From UBA11524 sp964383815 (lineage in GTDB: Bacteria; Bacillota; Clostridia; Christensenellales; Aristaeellaceae), in the NCBI GenBank assembly GCA_964383815.1, contig CAYLIC010000008.1, positions 1 through 56,724 on the forward strand: a DNA stretch of 56,724 nt. Direction: 5' to 3'. Shown here piece after piece: positions 33,408-44,000 of this stretch. The translations under genes were made by a program, and so were the position numbers. A model generated the notes under the pieces. It saw only the letters and a program-made list of their open reading frames with translations. It was not told where the DNA came from and made no database searches. How positions within the stretch are numbered: the first letter of the stretch is position 1; each line of letters opens with the position of its first letter.

Positions 33408-34052
33408 TTAGTGCTGCCACAGGGTGAGCGGGTTTATCGCCTGCCCATCACGGGTGACCCGCAGGTGCAGGTGCGGCTCCTGGTTGGTTTCATCCACCAT
33501 GGTATTCCCGCCAAAGCCGATGGCCTGCCCGGCGGATACCGGGTCGCCCGGCTGCAGGCCTGCTTGCAGGCTCATGCCGGCATACTGAGCCACCAGGCCG
33601 CCGCCATGGTCAATGATGACGCACGCACCGTATATCCCCTTGTCCGTGGCCTGGACAACGGTGCCGTTGCCCATGGCGGAAATGGTGTCGCCCATGGCAC
33701 AGCGCAGGTCAACCGCATCGTGAACCTGCCACAGGCCGGACACGCCGGAGCGCTGAAGCCGCGTGCCATCGAAGGCCCGGAGCACGGATACGCTCTCCAC
33801 CGGCGGCAGCCAGGCGGCTGGCGCTGCAGAGGGCGCCGGGGTGGACACCTGGGACAGGGACTCCTGTTGGAGCTGTGCCGCCAGCGCGGCGCCGTCCACG
33901 GGAGATGTGGGCGCAGGCACGGCAGGCGTGGCGCCATTGGCCCACAGGGCTGTGGCGGCAATGACGCCCACGCACACCGTGAGAATGATGGCAAAGCCTT
34001 GCCGCTCCACAAACCGGACATACCATGCAGAAAACCTTTTCCAACGGGCCAT
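33408..34052 (-). CDS. SpoIIQ-like M23 peptidase, membrane-anchored (214 aa)
   Basis: One N-terminal membrane segment (about 18-36), a Pro/Ala/Ser-rich linker, then a LytM/M23 domain (about 95-214). The zinc ligands of active enzymes are present: His and Asp in QVHDAVDL and the HxH in PHLHLRV. Bacillus SpoIIQ has lost the first His, but clostridial SpoIIQ keeps it, so this copy is likely active on peptidoglycan cross-bridges. ATG 34052 is eight bases after GGGAGG. The size and anchor fit the SpoIIQ forespore channel protein; no SpoIIIAH is visible here, so the role is inferred. Confidence 0.8.
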   Translation of the reverse strand: MARWKRFSAWYVRFVERQGFAIILTVCVGVIAATALWANGATPAVPAPTSPVDGAALAAQLQQESLSQVSTPAPSAAPAAWLPPVESVSVLRAFDGTRLQRSGVSGLWQVHDAVDLRCAMGDTISAMGNGTVVQATDKGIYGACVIIDHGGGLVAQYAGMSLQAGLQPGDPVSAGQAIGFGGNTMVDETNQEPHLHLRVTRDGQAINPLTLWQH

Positions 34053-34100
34053 GAGCACACCTCCCGGGGTGCTAGCATGCCCGGAAGAGTGAAGCGGCAT

Positions 34101-34277
34101 TCATGCCCACTGGGAGAGCATGCGCTGCATGCGCCCGGGCAGCTGGGTCAGCATGACCCGCAGCCGCAGGGGAACCTCCTGCCACTCAGCCGGGAACAGC
34201 GGCGCGCCCAGCAACACCCAGGCCAGGAGCACTGCCAGCAGCAGCACATACAGCCGCAGCAGCATGCGGTTGCCCAT
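34101..34277 (-). CDS. Small membrane protein upstream of the SpoIIQ-like gene (58 aa)
   Basis: ATG 34277 is eight bases after AGGAGG. One strong hydrophobic segment (LLRLYVLLLAVLLAWVLLGAP) is followed by an amphipathic basic tail (LRLRVMLTQLPGRMQRMLSQW). It ends 48 bp before the M23 start, in the same direction. No family is recognised. The RBS and single-span layout support a real gene; coding evidence is otherwise thin. Confidence 0.5.
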   Translation of the reverse strand: MGNRMLLRLYVLLLAVLLAWVLLGAPLFPAEWQEVPLRLRVMLTQLPGRMQRMLSQWA

Positions 34278-34329
34278 GGGCATCACCTCCTCTCCTGCCA
34301 GGGTATGGCATAATGCGCAGGCATATTCA

Positions 34330-34357
34330 GCCGGATTCCGGCGAAAAAATTTTTTTC
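34330..34357. other. Hairpin and A/T tract between divergent genes
   Basis: GCCGG-ATT-CCGGC (34330-34342) is followed by GAAAAAA and TTTTTTT. It resembles a terminator on the plus strand but no plus-strand gene ends here. It may simply insulate glgB from upstream transcription. Confidence 0.35.
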
Positions 34358-34392
34358 ATTTGAAAGAAATCGCACAAATTTCGCTTAATATC

Positions 34393-34421
34393 TTGACGAA
34401 TGTGGTTAATTGTGGGACAAT
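34393..34421 (+). promoter_or_regulatory. Promoter of the glgBCDA operon
   Basis: TTGACG (34393-34398), 17-bp spacer, GACAAT (34416-34421). The leader to ATG 34488 is about 60 nt. Confidence 0.75.
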
Positions 34422-34487
34422 AGTATATGTGAAAAATGTGAAGGAAATATCCCAGTCAAGCAAATAACCATTGAAAGAGGTGCAGCC

Positions 34488-36557
34488 ATGCGCTATATCG
34501 CGCCGAATGCAGAGGTACGGGAATGGTTTCACCAGGGAAAGAACCGCCGTGCCTATGAAATGCTGGGTGCTCACCCGGTGGAGCAGGATGGCGCGCCCAT
34601 GTGGCATTTTGCCGTTTGGGCGCCAAACGCCCGGCAGGTATCGCTGATTGGTGAGTTTTGCCGGTGGGACAGGGAGGCCTGCCCCATGCAAAAGCAGTTC
34701 GACGGCATATGGGAGCTGCGGCTCCCGGCGGCGCTGTTCGACCCGGCTTCCGACCCGGAGAGGTATGATTACCCCGATGCAGCCGAAAAGCTGCTGACCT
34801 ACAAATACGCGGTGGAGGGCGCCGATGGTGTGTGGCGGGAGAAGGCCGACCCTTATGGCTTCGCCATGCAGAACAGGCCCAACACCGCCTCCGTCCTGTG
34901 CGACCTGGAGGCCTACCGCTGGCAGGACGGCCTGTGGATGGAGCGCCGCCGGGAGCGGAACATCCACGAGGAACCCATGAACATTTATGAGGTTCACCTG
35001 GGCTCCTGGATGCGGGAAGGCTCCACCAAGCAGGGCGACGGCCTGATGGGCGATGGCAAGGACGACACCGGCCGCATGCTGACCTACACGGAGATTGCGG
35101 ACAAGCTGATCCCCTATGTGCTGGACATGGGATACACCCATGTGGAACTATTGCCGGTGATGGAGCATCCCCTGGACATGTCCTGGGGGTATCAGGTGGG
35201 CGGCTACTATGCAGCCACAGCCCGCTATGGCAGGCCCGGGGAGCTGATGCAGCTGATTGACCGCTGCCACCAGGCCGGCATTGGGGTGATTCTGGACTGG
35301 GTGCCCGCCCACTTCCCCAAGGACGAATATGGCCTGGGGCTGTTCGACGGTACACACTGCTACGAGCATTCTGACCCCAGACGGGGTGAAATGCCCCAGT
35401 GGGGAACCTACCTGTTCGACTTTGCCAGGGGCGAGGCGTGCTCCTTCCTGATGAGCAATGCCTGCTTCTGGCTGGAATGGTACCATGCCGATGGCCTGCG
35501 GGTGGACGCCGTCAGCTCCATGCTGTACTACGATTTCTGCCGGGACGGCATGGAGTGGCTGCCCAACCGGTATGGCGGCAGGGAAAACCTGGATGCCATT
35601 GCCTTTTTCCGCATGCTGAACGACACCGTGGCGCAGGATTTCCCCGGGGCGATGACCATTGCGGAGGAATCCCACAACTTCCCCCGGGTGACCCACCCTG
35701 TGCAGGAGGGTGGCCTGGGGTTCACCTTCAAGTGGAACATGGGCTGGATGAATGACACCCTGGCCTATGTGGAGAAGGACCCTGTGTACCGCAAGTGGCA
35801 CCACGACAAGCTGACCTTCTCCCTGTTCTACGCCTTCAGTGAGCACTTCATTCTCCCGTTCTCCCATGACGAGGTGGCCCACGGCAAGAAATCCATGATT
35901 GACAAGCAGCCCGGCGACCTTTGGAAAAAGTTTGCCGGCCTGCGCGCCCTGTATGGCTACACCATGGCGCATCCCGGGAAGAAGCTGCTGTTCATGGGCG
36001 GCGAGTTTGGCCAGTTTATGGAGTGGCGGTACGACGACCAGCTGGACTGGTTCCTGCTCCTGTATGAAAAGCACCCACAGCTGCAGCGGTGCGTGAAGGA
36101 GCTGAACTTCCTCTACAGGAACACACCGGCCCTCTACCAGGTGGACGGCGGGTGGGACGGCTTTCAGTGGAGCCAGGCCAACGACAAGGAGAACAGCCTG
36201 GTGGCCTTCATCCGCACGGACAGGGCAGGGAAATCCCTCCTGTGCGTGACCAACTTCACGCCCCAGTACTTTGAGAAGTACACCCTGGCCTTGCCCGCAG
36301 GCGGCAAGCTGACGGAGATTTTCAACACCGACAGCCAGTGCTATGCAGGCTCCGGCAAGGGAAATGCCAAGCCTGTCCGCATCCGCAAGCAGCCCAAGGA
36401 CGAGTTTGCCTACAGCGCGACCATTGTGGTGCCGCCCCTGGCAACGGTGTACTTCCAGTACGACAAAACAAAACCCAGAACGCGGAAAGCTCCGGCTGCA
36501 GAAAAGAAACCGGCGGCAAGAAAATCCGCAAAAGCAAGCGGCAAAACGGCTGAATAA
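34488..36557 (+). CDS. glgB: 1,4-alpha-glucan branching enzyme with basic C-terminal tail (689 aa)
   Basis: Transfers alpha-1,4 chain segments to form alpha-1,6 branches in glycogen. The N-terminal CBM48-like domain (about 20-140; FAVWAPNARQVSLIGEFCRW) precedes the GH13 barrel. The nucleophile is D340 in ADGLRVDAVSS, the acid/base glutamate is near 393 in IAEESHNFP, and the transition-state residues are in ILPFSHDEVAHGK. The C-terminal beta domain ends near 655. A 30-residue Lys/Ala/Pro/Arg-rich tail follows (TKPRTRKAPAAEKKPAARKS), which ordinary GlgB lacks and which resembles the tail of GlgA at 39126. ATG 34488 follows AGAGGTG at about 7 bp. First gene of glgBCDA. Confidence 0.96.
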   Translation: MRYIAPNAEVREWFHQGKNRRAYEMLGAHPVEQDGAPMWHFAVWAPNARQVSLIGEFCRWDREACPMQKQFDGIWELRLPAALFDPASDPERYDYPDAAEKLLTYKYAVEGADGVWREKADPYGFAMQNRPNTASVLCDLEAYRWQDGLWMERRRERNIHEEPMNIYEVHLGSWMREGSTKQGDGLMGDGKDDTGRMLTYTEIADKLIPYVLDMGYTHVELLPVMEHPLDMSWGYQVGGYYAATARYGRPGELMQLIDRCHQAGIGVILDWVPAHFPKDEYGLGLFDGTHCYEHSDPRRGEMPQWGTYLFDFARGEACSFLMSNACFWLEWYHADGLRVDAVSSMLYYDFCRDGMEWLPNRYGGRENLDAIAFFRMLNDTVAQDFPGAMTIAEESHNFPRVTHPVQEGGLGFTFKWNMGWMNDTLAYVEKDPVYRKWHHDKLTFSLFYAFSEHFILPFSHDEVAHGKKSMIDKQPGDLWKKFAGLRALYGYTMAHPGKKLLFMGGEFGQFMEWRYDDQLDWFLLLYEKHPQLQRCVKELNFLYRNTPALYQVDGGWDGFQWSQANDKENSLVAFIRTDRAGKSLLCVTNFTPQYFEKYTLALPAGGKLTEIFNTDSQCYAGSGKGNAKPVRIRKQPKDEFAYSATIVVPPLATVYFQYDKTKPRTRKAPAAEKKPAARKSAKASGKTAE

Positions 36558-36649
36558 GCCTTTGCATACCGTGCGGCGCCCGGTGGCCCTGCACATACCC
36601 CATGGTGGTCTCCGGAAAAAGGAACAAATATAAGGAGCGTGTATCCCCC

Positions 36650-37834
<1,185 letters not shown>

Positions 37835-37876
37835 TCGACCTATTCATTCATCATGCAGCGAAAGGATTGAAATTCC

Positions 37877-38998
37877 ATGAAAAATGTTATGGGTGTCATT
37901 TACACCGGTGAAAACGATGCTCGCCTGCGGGAGCTGACCATGACCCGGGCTATCGCCGCGCTGCCTGTGCTGGGCCGCTATCGGGTCATCGACTTCCTGG
38001 TGTCCTCCATGGTGAACGGCGGCGTGAAGAACGTGGGCGTCATCATGCAGAAGAACTACCACAGCCTGATGGATCACCTGGGCTCCGGCAAGGAATGGGA
38101 CCTCCACGGCAAGAACGATGGCATGTATGTGCTGCCCCCCTTCCTGACCCGTGAAAACGTGGGCGTGTATGCCGGCATGCTGGATGCCCTGCGCTCCAAC
38201 ACCAACTACCTTTCCCGCTCCAAGCAGGAATACCTGGTGCTCAGCGGCTCCACCATCATCTACAATGCCAAGATTGCCGACCTGGTTCGCTTCCACCAGG
38301 AGTCCGGCGCGGACATCACCATGATGTACACCAAGGATCCCTCCATGCTGCGGGACGAGTATGGCTGCTACATCGCCGTGGACGAGAATGCCAATGTGAC
38401 GGATGTGGAGGTTGATCCCACCCACCCCAACCACAAAAACAGCTATATGGACGTGCTCATCATGCGGCGCGACCTGCTGCAGCAGCTGGTGGACAAGGGT
38501 GTGGCCCACGGCCATCACGACCTGAACAGGGATGTGCTCATGCGCCTGGTGGCGGACGGCACCGCCAAGGTGAACGCCTATGAGTACAAGGGCCCGTGCT
38601 GGCGCATGGACTCGGTGCAGAGCTACTTCAAGTTCAACATGGATGTGCTGGATGCCGCCAAGCGCCGGGAGCTGTTTCACCCGAACCTGCCCGTTTTCAC
38701 CAAGGTTCGCGATGAAATGCCTGCCCGCTACACCAGCACTGCCAATGTGATTAACTCCCTGGTGGCAGACGGCTGCGTGATTGAAGGCACGGTGGAGAAC
38801 AGCGTGCTGTTCCGCGGCGTGCATGTGGCGCCCGGCGCCCATGTGAGGAACTGCATCATTATGCAGGACGGCTATGTGCAGAACGATGCCTACATCGAGA
38901 ACTGCATCATGGACAAGCAGGCGGTTATCAAGCGCAACGCCAGGCTGATTGGCCCGGCGGTGTACCCCATCGTCATTGCCAAAAATGTGGTGATTTAA
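37877..38998 (+). CDS. glgD: GlgD, regulatory subunit of ADP-glucose pyrophosphorylase (373 aa)
   Basis: A non-catalytic paralogue of GlgC that raises activity of the GlgC/GlgD heteromer. It keeps the fold (MGVIYTGENDARLRELTMTR, YRVIDFLVSSMVNGG, YLVLSGSTIIYNAKIADLV) but lacks the GlgC nucleotide loop GGxGxRL and the GDHIY motif. A beta-helix C-terminus is present (NSVLFRGVHVAPGAHVRNCI). The length is typical. It is co-transcribed with glgC; a promoter for glgA lies shortly after its stop. Confidence 0.96.
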   Translation: MKNVMGVIYTGENDARLRELTMTRAIAALPVLGRYRVIDFLVSSMVNGGVKNVGVIMQKNYHSLMDHLGSGKEWDLHGKNDGMYVLPPFLTRENVGVYAGMLDALRSNTNYLSRSKQEYLVLSGSTIIYNAKIADLVRFHQESGADITMMYTKDPSMLRDEYGCYIAVDENANVTDVEVDPTHPNHKNSYMDVLIMRRDLLQQLVDKGVAHGHHDLNRDVLMRLVADGTAKVNAYEYKGPCWRMDSVQSYFKFNMDVLDAAKRRELFHPNLPVFTKVRDEMPARYTSTANVINSLVADGCVIEGTVENSVLFRGVHVAPGAHVRNCIIMQDGYVQNDAYIENCIMDKQAVIKRNARLIGPAVYPIVIAKNVVI

Positions 38999-39029
38999 TC
39001 CGCGTTTTCACCAGGCGCGGAGGAAAAAC

Positions 39030-39101
39030 TTGCAAAAGCCGCGCCAATCGGTTATGATATAACTGATGGCGCGGCATTTCATTGGCATGCCGGCCGCGCC
39101 A
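39030..39101 (+). promoter_or_regulatory. Internal glgA promoter embedded in a three-copy inverted-repeat array
   Basis: TTGCAA (39030-39035), 17 bp, TATGAT (39053-39058). GCCGCGCC (39038-39045) and its complement GGCGCGGC (39068-39075) flank the -10 box, with a further imperfect palindrome ATCGGTTAT..ATAACTGAT inside. A third arm, GCCGCGCCA (39093-39101), pairs with TGGCGCGGC (39067-39075) and would form a leader hairpin ending 9 nt before the AAGGAGG site. Confidence 0.7.
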
Positions 39102-39125
39102 GATGCATTGAAGGAGGCAACGACT

Positions 39126-40841
39126 GTGAAGATCCTTTTTACCGCAAGTGAATGCGTACCTTTTGTGAAAACCGGCGGATTAGCCGATGTGGTGGGCGCA
39201 CTGGCCCCTGTGCTGGCCAGGCAAGGCCATGATGTGCGGGTCATTCTGCCGCTGTATGGCGCCATTCCGGAAAAGTATGTGAAGCAGATGTCCCATGTGT
39301 GCGATTTTGAGGTGCAGCTGGGCTGGCGCAGGCAGTACTGCGGCATTGAAATGCTGAAGCAGGATGGCGTGACCTGGTACTTCATGGACAACAAATTCTA
39401 CTTCGGCAGGCCCTACATTTACGGCCTGGGTGGCGATGAGTATGAGCGGTTTGGCTTCTTCTGCCGCGGTGTGCTGAATGCGCTGCCCGTGCTGGACTTC
39501 CAGCCCGATGTGATTCACGCCCACGACTGGCAGAGCGGCATGGTGCCTGCACTGCTGAAGATTCAGTATGCGCACCTGCCCTTCTTTGCCAGGATGCGCA
39601 CCATGTTCACCATCCACAACCTGCAGTACCAGGGCATTTTCGGCATCCGTGAGGTGCAGGATGTGCTGGGCCTGGGCGACAGCCTGTGGACGGATGACAA
39701 GCTGGAGTGCTACGGCTGCGCCAACTTCATGAAGGCTGCGCTGGTCTATGCCGATGTGATTACCACCGTCAGTCCCTCCTACTCCGAGGAGATTCAGACA
39801 GCGTACTACGGCGAGCGGCTGGACGGCCTGCTCCGGGCCCGGAAGGCCAGCGTGCACGGCATCCTCAACGGCCTGGACATGGTGGATTACGACCCCGCTG
39901 CGGACAGCCGTATTGCCAAGCCCTATACCTTCGACACCCTTGACGACGGCAAGGCTGCCTGCAAGGCTGACCTGCAGGCCAGGCTGGGCCTGGAGATTGA
40001 CCCCAATGTGCCCATCATCGGCATGGTGGGCCGCCTGAGCAGCCAGAAGGGCCTGGACCTGGTGGACTACATCATCGGCGACCTGATGAACAAGAAGGTG
40101 CAGCTGGTGGTGCTGGGCATGGGCGAGAGCCGGTATGTGAACCTGTTCAGCTGGGCGGAGAGCCAGTACAAGGGCCGCGTGGCGGCACGCTTCACCATGG
40201 ATGCGGCGCTGGCCCATCAGATCTACGCCGGCTGCGATATGTTCCTGATGCCCAGCCAGTTTGAGCCTTGTGGCCTGAGCCAGCTGATTGCCCTGCGCTA
40301 TGGCACGGTGCCGATCGTCCGCGAAACCGGCGGCCTGCGGGACACGGTGCTGTCCTACAATGAGTACAGCGATGAGGGCAACGGCTTCTCCTTCTTCAAC
40401 TACAACGCTCACGACATGCTGCACACCATTGAGCGCGCCCTGGACTATTATCATAACCGCAAGGACGTGTGGAAGAAGCTGCAGCAGCGCGGCATGAGCG
40501 GCGATTACAGCTGGACCAACTCCGCTGGCAAGTATGTTGCCATGTATGAGGAGCTTGTGGCCGGTGCAAGCCAGGCCGATGCGCCTGCGGAGGCACCCGC
40601 GCCCAAAAAGCCCCGTGCACCCAGAAAGCCCAAGGCAGAGGGTGAAGCGGCGGAGAAGAAGCCCGCCACCCGGAAACCCCGCGCCAGGAAGGCTGAAGCC
40701 GAAATGCCTGCGGAGGAGCCGGTGAAAAAGACACGCACCCGCAAGCCCAAGGCCGAGCCTGCTGCGGAAGCCGCAGAGGCACCCGTGAAAAAGCCTCGCG
40801 CACCCCGCAAGAAAAAGGCGGAGGAACCCAAGGCAGAATAA
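39126..40841 (+). CDS. glgA: Glycogen synthase with long histone-H1-like C-terminal tail (571 aa)
   Basis: GT5 enzyme that adds glucose from ADP-glucose to glycogen. Motifs: MKILFTASECVPFVKTGGLADVVGALAP, DVIHAHDWQSGMVPALLK, TIHNLQYQGIFG, IIGMVGRLSSQKGLDL and PSQFEPCGLSQLIALRYGT. Start GTG 39126 is eight bases after AAGGAGG. The enzyme core ends near residue 480, normal for GlgA. About 88 further residues (484-571) are almost only Lys, Arg, Pro, Ala and Glu, in repeats such as KKPRAPRKPKAE and KKTRTRKPKAE. Such tails bind nucleic acid or polyanions in histone-H1-like proteins; their role here is unknown. It has its own promoter within the operon. Confidence 0.96.
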   Translation: MKILFTASECVPFVKTGGLADVVGALAPVLARQGHDVRVILPLYGAIPEKYVKQMSHVCDFEVQLGWRRQYCGIEMLKQDGVTWYFMDNKFYFGRPYIYGLGGDEYERFGFFCRGVLNALPVLDFQPDVIHAHDWQSGMVPALLKIQYAHLPFFARMRTMFTIHNLQYQGIFGIREVQDVLGLGDSLWTDDKLECYGCANFMKAALVYADVITTVSPSYSEEIQTAYYGERLDGLLRARKASVHGILNGLDMVDYDPAADSRIAKPYTFDTLDDGKAACKADLQARLGLEIDPNVPIIGMVGRLSSQKGLDLVDYIIGDLMNKKVQLVVLGMGESRYVNLFSWAESQYKGRVAARFTMDAALAHQIYAGCDMFLMPSQFEPCGLSQLIALRYGTVPIVRETGGLRDTVLSYNEYSDEGNGFSFFNYNAHDMLHTIERALDYYHNRKDVWKKLQQRGMSGDYSWTNSAGKYVAMYEELVAGASQADAPAEAPAPKKPRAPRKPKAEGEAAEKKPATRKPRARKAEAEMPAEEPVKKTRTRKPKAEPAAEAAEAPVKKPRAPRKKKAEEPKAE

Positions 40842-40849
40842 GCATTACC

Positions 40850-40888
40850 GGAGCAGCGCATGGAGAACACCGTGCGCTGCTCCTTTTT
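40850..40888 (+). terminator. Terminator of the glg operon
   Basis: 11-bp stem GGAGCAGCGCA / TGCGCTGCTCC with a 12-nt loop and TTTTT (40884-40888), nine bases after the glgA stop. Confidence 0.92.
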
Positions 40889-41001
40889 CCGCGTATTTCC
40901 GTGGGAAATTGCGGCATGAAGTATGGCGGTGAAGGCGGATATGTGGTACAATCGTAGCGGATGCAAATTCCGTCGAACAAAAACGAAAGGAGCGATCTTG
41001 C

Positions 41002-44000
41002 TTGCACCGCAGATTTTGTCTGTTCATGTGCCTTGTACTGCTGATGACTGGCTGGACTGCCTCCTTTGCAAATGCTACCGAGGTGCAATCTGCTCCGCTG
41101 GTGCAGGCCAGCACCCACAACGGCATGGTGCGGGTGTACCTGTCCTCCATGGGAAGTCCCACATCTCTGGATGTGACCATCGCCGGGAGCTACTCCACCA
41201 GCGGAAACACAGAACTGAATCTGTCCAACGGGGAGACCATTAACATCACCTTTAACACCTCTACCGGGCAGATTACCATGAACCGGGGAAACCAAAGCTA
41301 CCCCATGGGGCAGAGCATGGCCTTCCGCCGTCACGCGGCCCTGGGCAGCAATGGCCTGCGCATTGCCCAAACCCGCATGCCGGACAACCTGTATCCCGGT
41401 GACCTGTACCTGACCGCCCAGAAGAGCGGCAACGCATGGAAGCTCTATGCCATTGTGCATGTGTACATGGAGTATTACCTGTATGGCGTAGTGCCCTATG
41501 AAATGGGCAACTCTGCCAACATTGAAGCCTTGAAGGCCCAGGCGGTTGCCGCCAGAACCTACACGCTGAACAAGATGCAGCTTCGCACCAATGCCCTGTA
41601 CGATGTGGTGGACACCACCAACGACCAGGTGTATTATGGCAACTCTGATTCTACCGCTAATTGCACGGCTGCAGTGGATGCTACGCGAGGCATTGTGCTG
41701 ATGAATGGCGACGCACTGACGGGCACCTACTACACAGCCTCCAATGGCGGACAGACGGAGTCCGCCAAGAACGGTCTGAATGCCTCCGGCTACAGCTATC
41801 TGGGTGTGAAGGACGATCCCTTCGACTTGATGAACGCTGCTTCTGTCAAGCGCCAGGTAACAGTGCTGGCAGACAACACGGATTCCAGCCAGAATACAAC
41901 CATTCGCAGCCTATTGAACCAAAAGGCACAAAGCCTGTATGGCAACGGCGCACAGGTCACACGCATCCGAAGCATTACGCCCCACACTCCTATGTACAAC
42001 TCTCCCAGTCGCCTGTATACCAAGCTGGACTTCGATGTAACCATCAACGGTTCCATCGGCACAACCCTGACCCTGGACATTTTCAGCGATCTGGAAAAGG
42101 CGCTGGGCATGAGCATTAACAGCCGACAAAATGAGCTGTGGACGGTGGAAACCTATGCGGATTCCTTCAAGCTGGTGGCAAGGCGCTTTGGTCACGGCGT
42201 TGGCATGAGCCAGCGGGGTGCCATGCAAATGGGCTCCATGGGCTATACCTACGACCAGATTCTCGGCTTCTACTATGAGGACTGCCGCCGGGTGCAGTAT
42301 GCCTTCACCCACACGGTGCTGTCCTCCCTGGAAAGCGGCGGGAAGGATACCATCACCAGCACGGAGGCGCCTGCGGATGTAACCACAGGCAGCAGCAACA
42401 CCGCCACCGTGAAGCTGGCAGGCGTTGGCGACCGGCTGGCCATCCGCAGCGGCGCCAGCGAGGATGCCTATGTGCTGACCAGCGTTGTCAGCGGCGGCAT
42501 GGTAACGGTGCTTGCCAGGGCCGATGGATGGACCCTGGTGCAGCTGGGGCAAATCATCGGCTATGCGCCCACATCGGCGCTGAAATTTTCCGGCACGCCA
42601 CCAACCTCCTCCAGCGCAACGCCAACAGCCATCAGCCAGTGGGCCACGGTGAAGTGCAACGGCAGCCTGAACCTGCGCTCCAGCGCCAGCCTTTCCGGAA
42701 AGGTGCAGGCCAGCATTCCCAATGGCGCCGTGCTTTGCGTGTTCCAGAAGGAAAACGGCTGGGCCAGGGTGCAGTATGGCGCCCAGGTGGGCTGGGCCTC
42801 GGCAGACTTTCTGGTGATGAGCGATACCTATCCCGGGCAGACAGCCGGGCAGGGGAGCACACCGGCGGTGGTGAACATTCCCTCCGGCTCCGGCACGGTG
42901 AACCTGCGGGAAACCGCCTCCACCACCAGCCGGGTGCTGGGCACCATTGCCCACGGCGGCACGGTGACCGTCCTTGCCAATGATGGCAGCTGGTGCTATG
43001 TGCAGGCCGGTGCGTATGAGGGGTACATCATGACCAAGTACCTTTCGGTGAACGGCACCACGGTGGACGAACCCACCATCGACACCACGCCCGGCACACC
43101 TGGCATGGGCAGCGGTGAAACGGAGGCCATTGTCAAGACTGCCTCCGGCACGCTGAACCTGCGGGAGCAGCCCACCACTGCAGCCCGGGTGCTGATGACC
43201 ATCCCCAGGGGTGAGAGCATCATCGTTGCCAGCCGTGGCGCGGATTGGTGCGCCGTGCGGTATGCAGGTGTGTCCGGCCATGTGATGACGCAATACCTGT
43301 CCTTTCCCGGTGACGCCAGCGCGGAGCCTGCCTCCTACGCCACGGTTGTCACCCAGTCCGGCCCGCTGAACATGCGCAGCCAGCCCACCACAGGCTCGGC
43401 AGTGGTGGTGCAGATTCCCCGGGGCGCCCAGGTGGGCGTTATTGCCCAGAGCGGCAGCTGGAGCCAGGTGACCTACGGAGGCAAGTCCGGCTATGTGATG
43501 TCCGGCTACCTGCGGACGGAAGGCGGCGCGCCCACGGTGACCGGCAGCTATGCCCGGGTGACCACCTCCGGCGGCAGCTTGAACCTGCGGGAGAAGGCCA
43601 GCGCCGATGCCCGTGTGCTGCTGGGCATTCCCCAGGGGACGGTGCTGCAGGTGATGAGCCACGGGAACGGCTGGGTGAAGGTGACCTACGGCGGCTCCAC
43701 CGGCTATGTGATGGATAAATTCCTGACCTTTACGGAGGATGCACCCGCCACCAATCCTCCCCGGGAGACCGGCACGGCCCTTGTGGCTACCGGCAACGGT
43801 GGCCTGAACCTGCGGGAAACCGCCAGCGCGGATGCCCGGGTGCTGCTGTCCATTCCCGATGGGAGCCATGTGGAGCTATTGCAGACAGGCGATACCTGGT
43901 GCCAGGTGCGCTACGGCGGTGCCACTGGCTATGTGATGACACGGTTCCTCAGCGTGCAGGCCAGCACCGGCAGCGGCCCGTGGGTGGTCAGCACGCCTTC

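Noticed and set aside
34278..34345. Possible sigma-F/G promoter for the 58-aa and SpoIIQ-like genes (GAATA ... CATACCC)
   Set aside because: The -10 lacks the terminal TA of the consensus and the spacing is 16; too weak to call.
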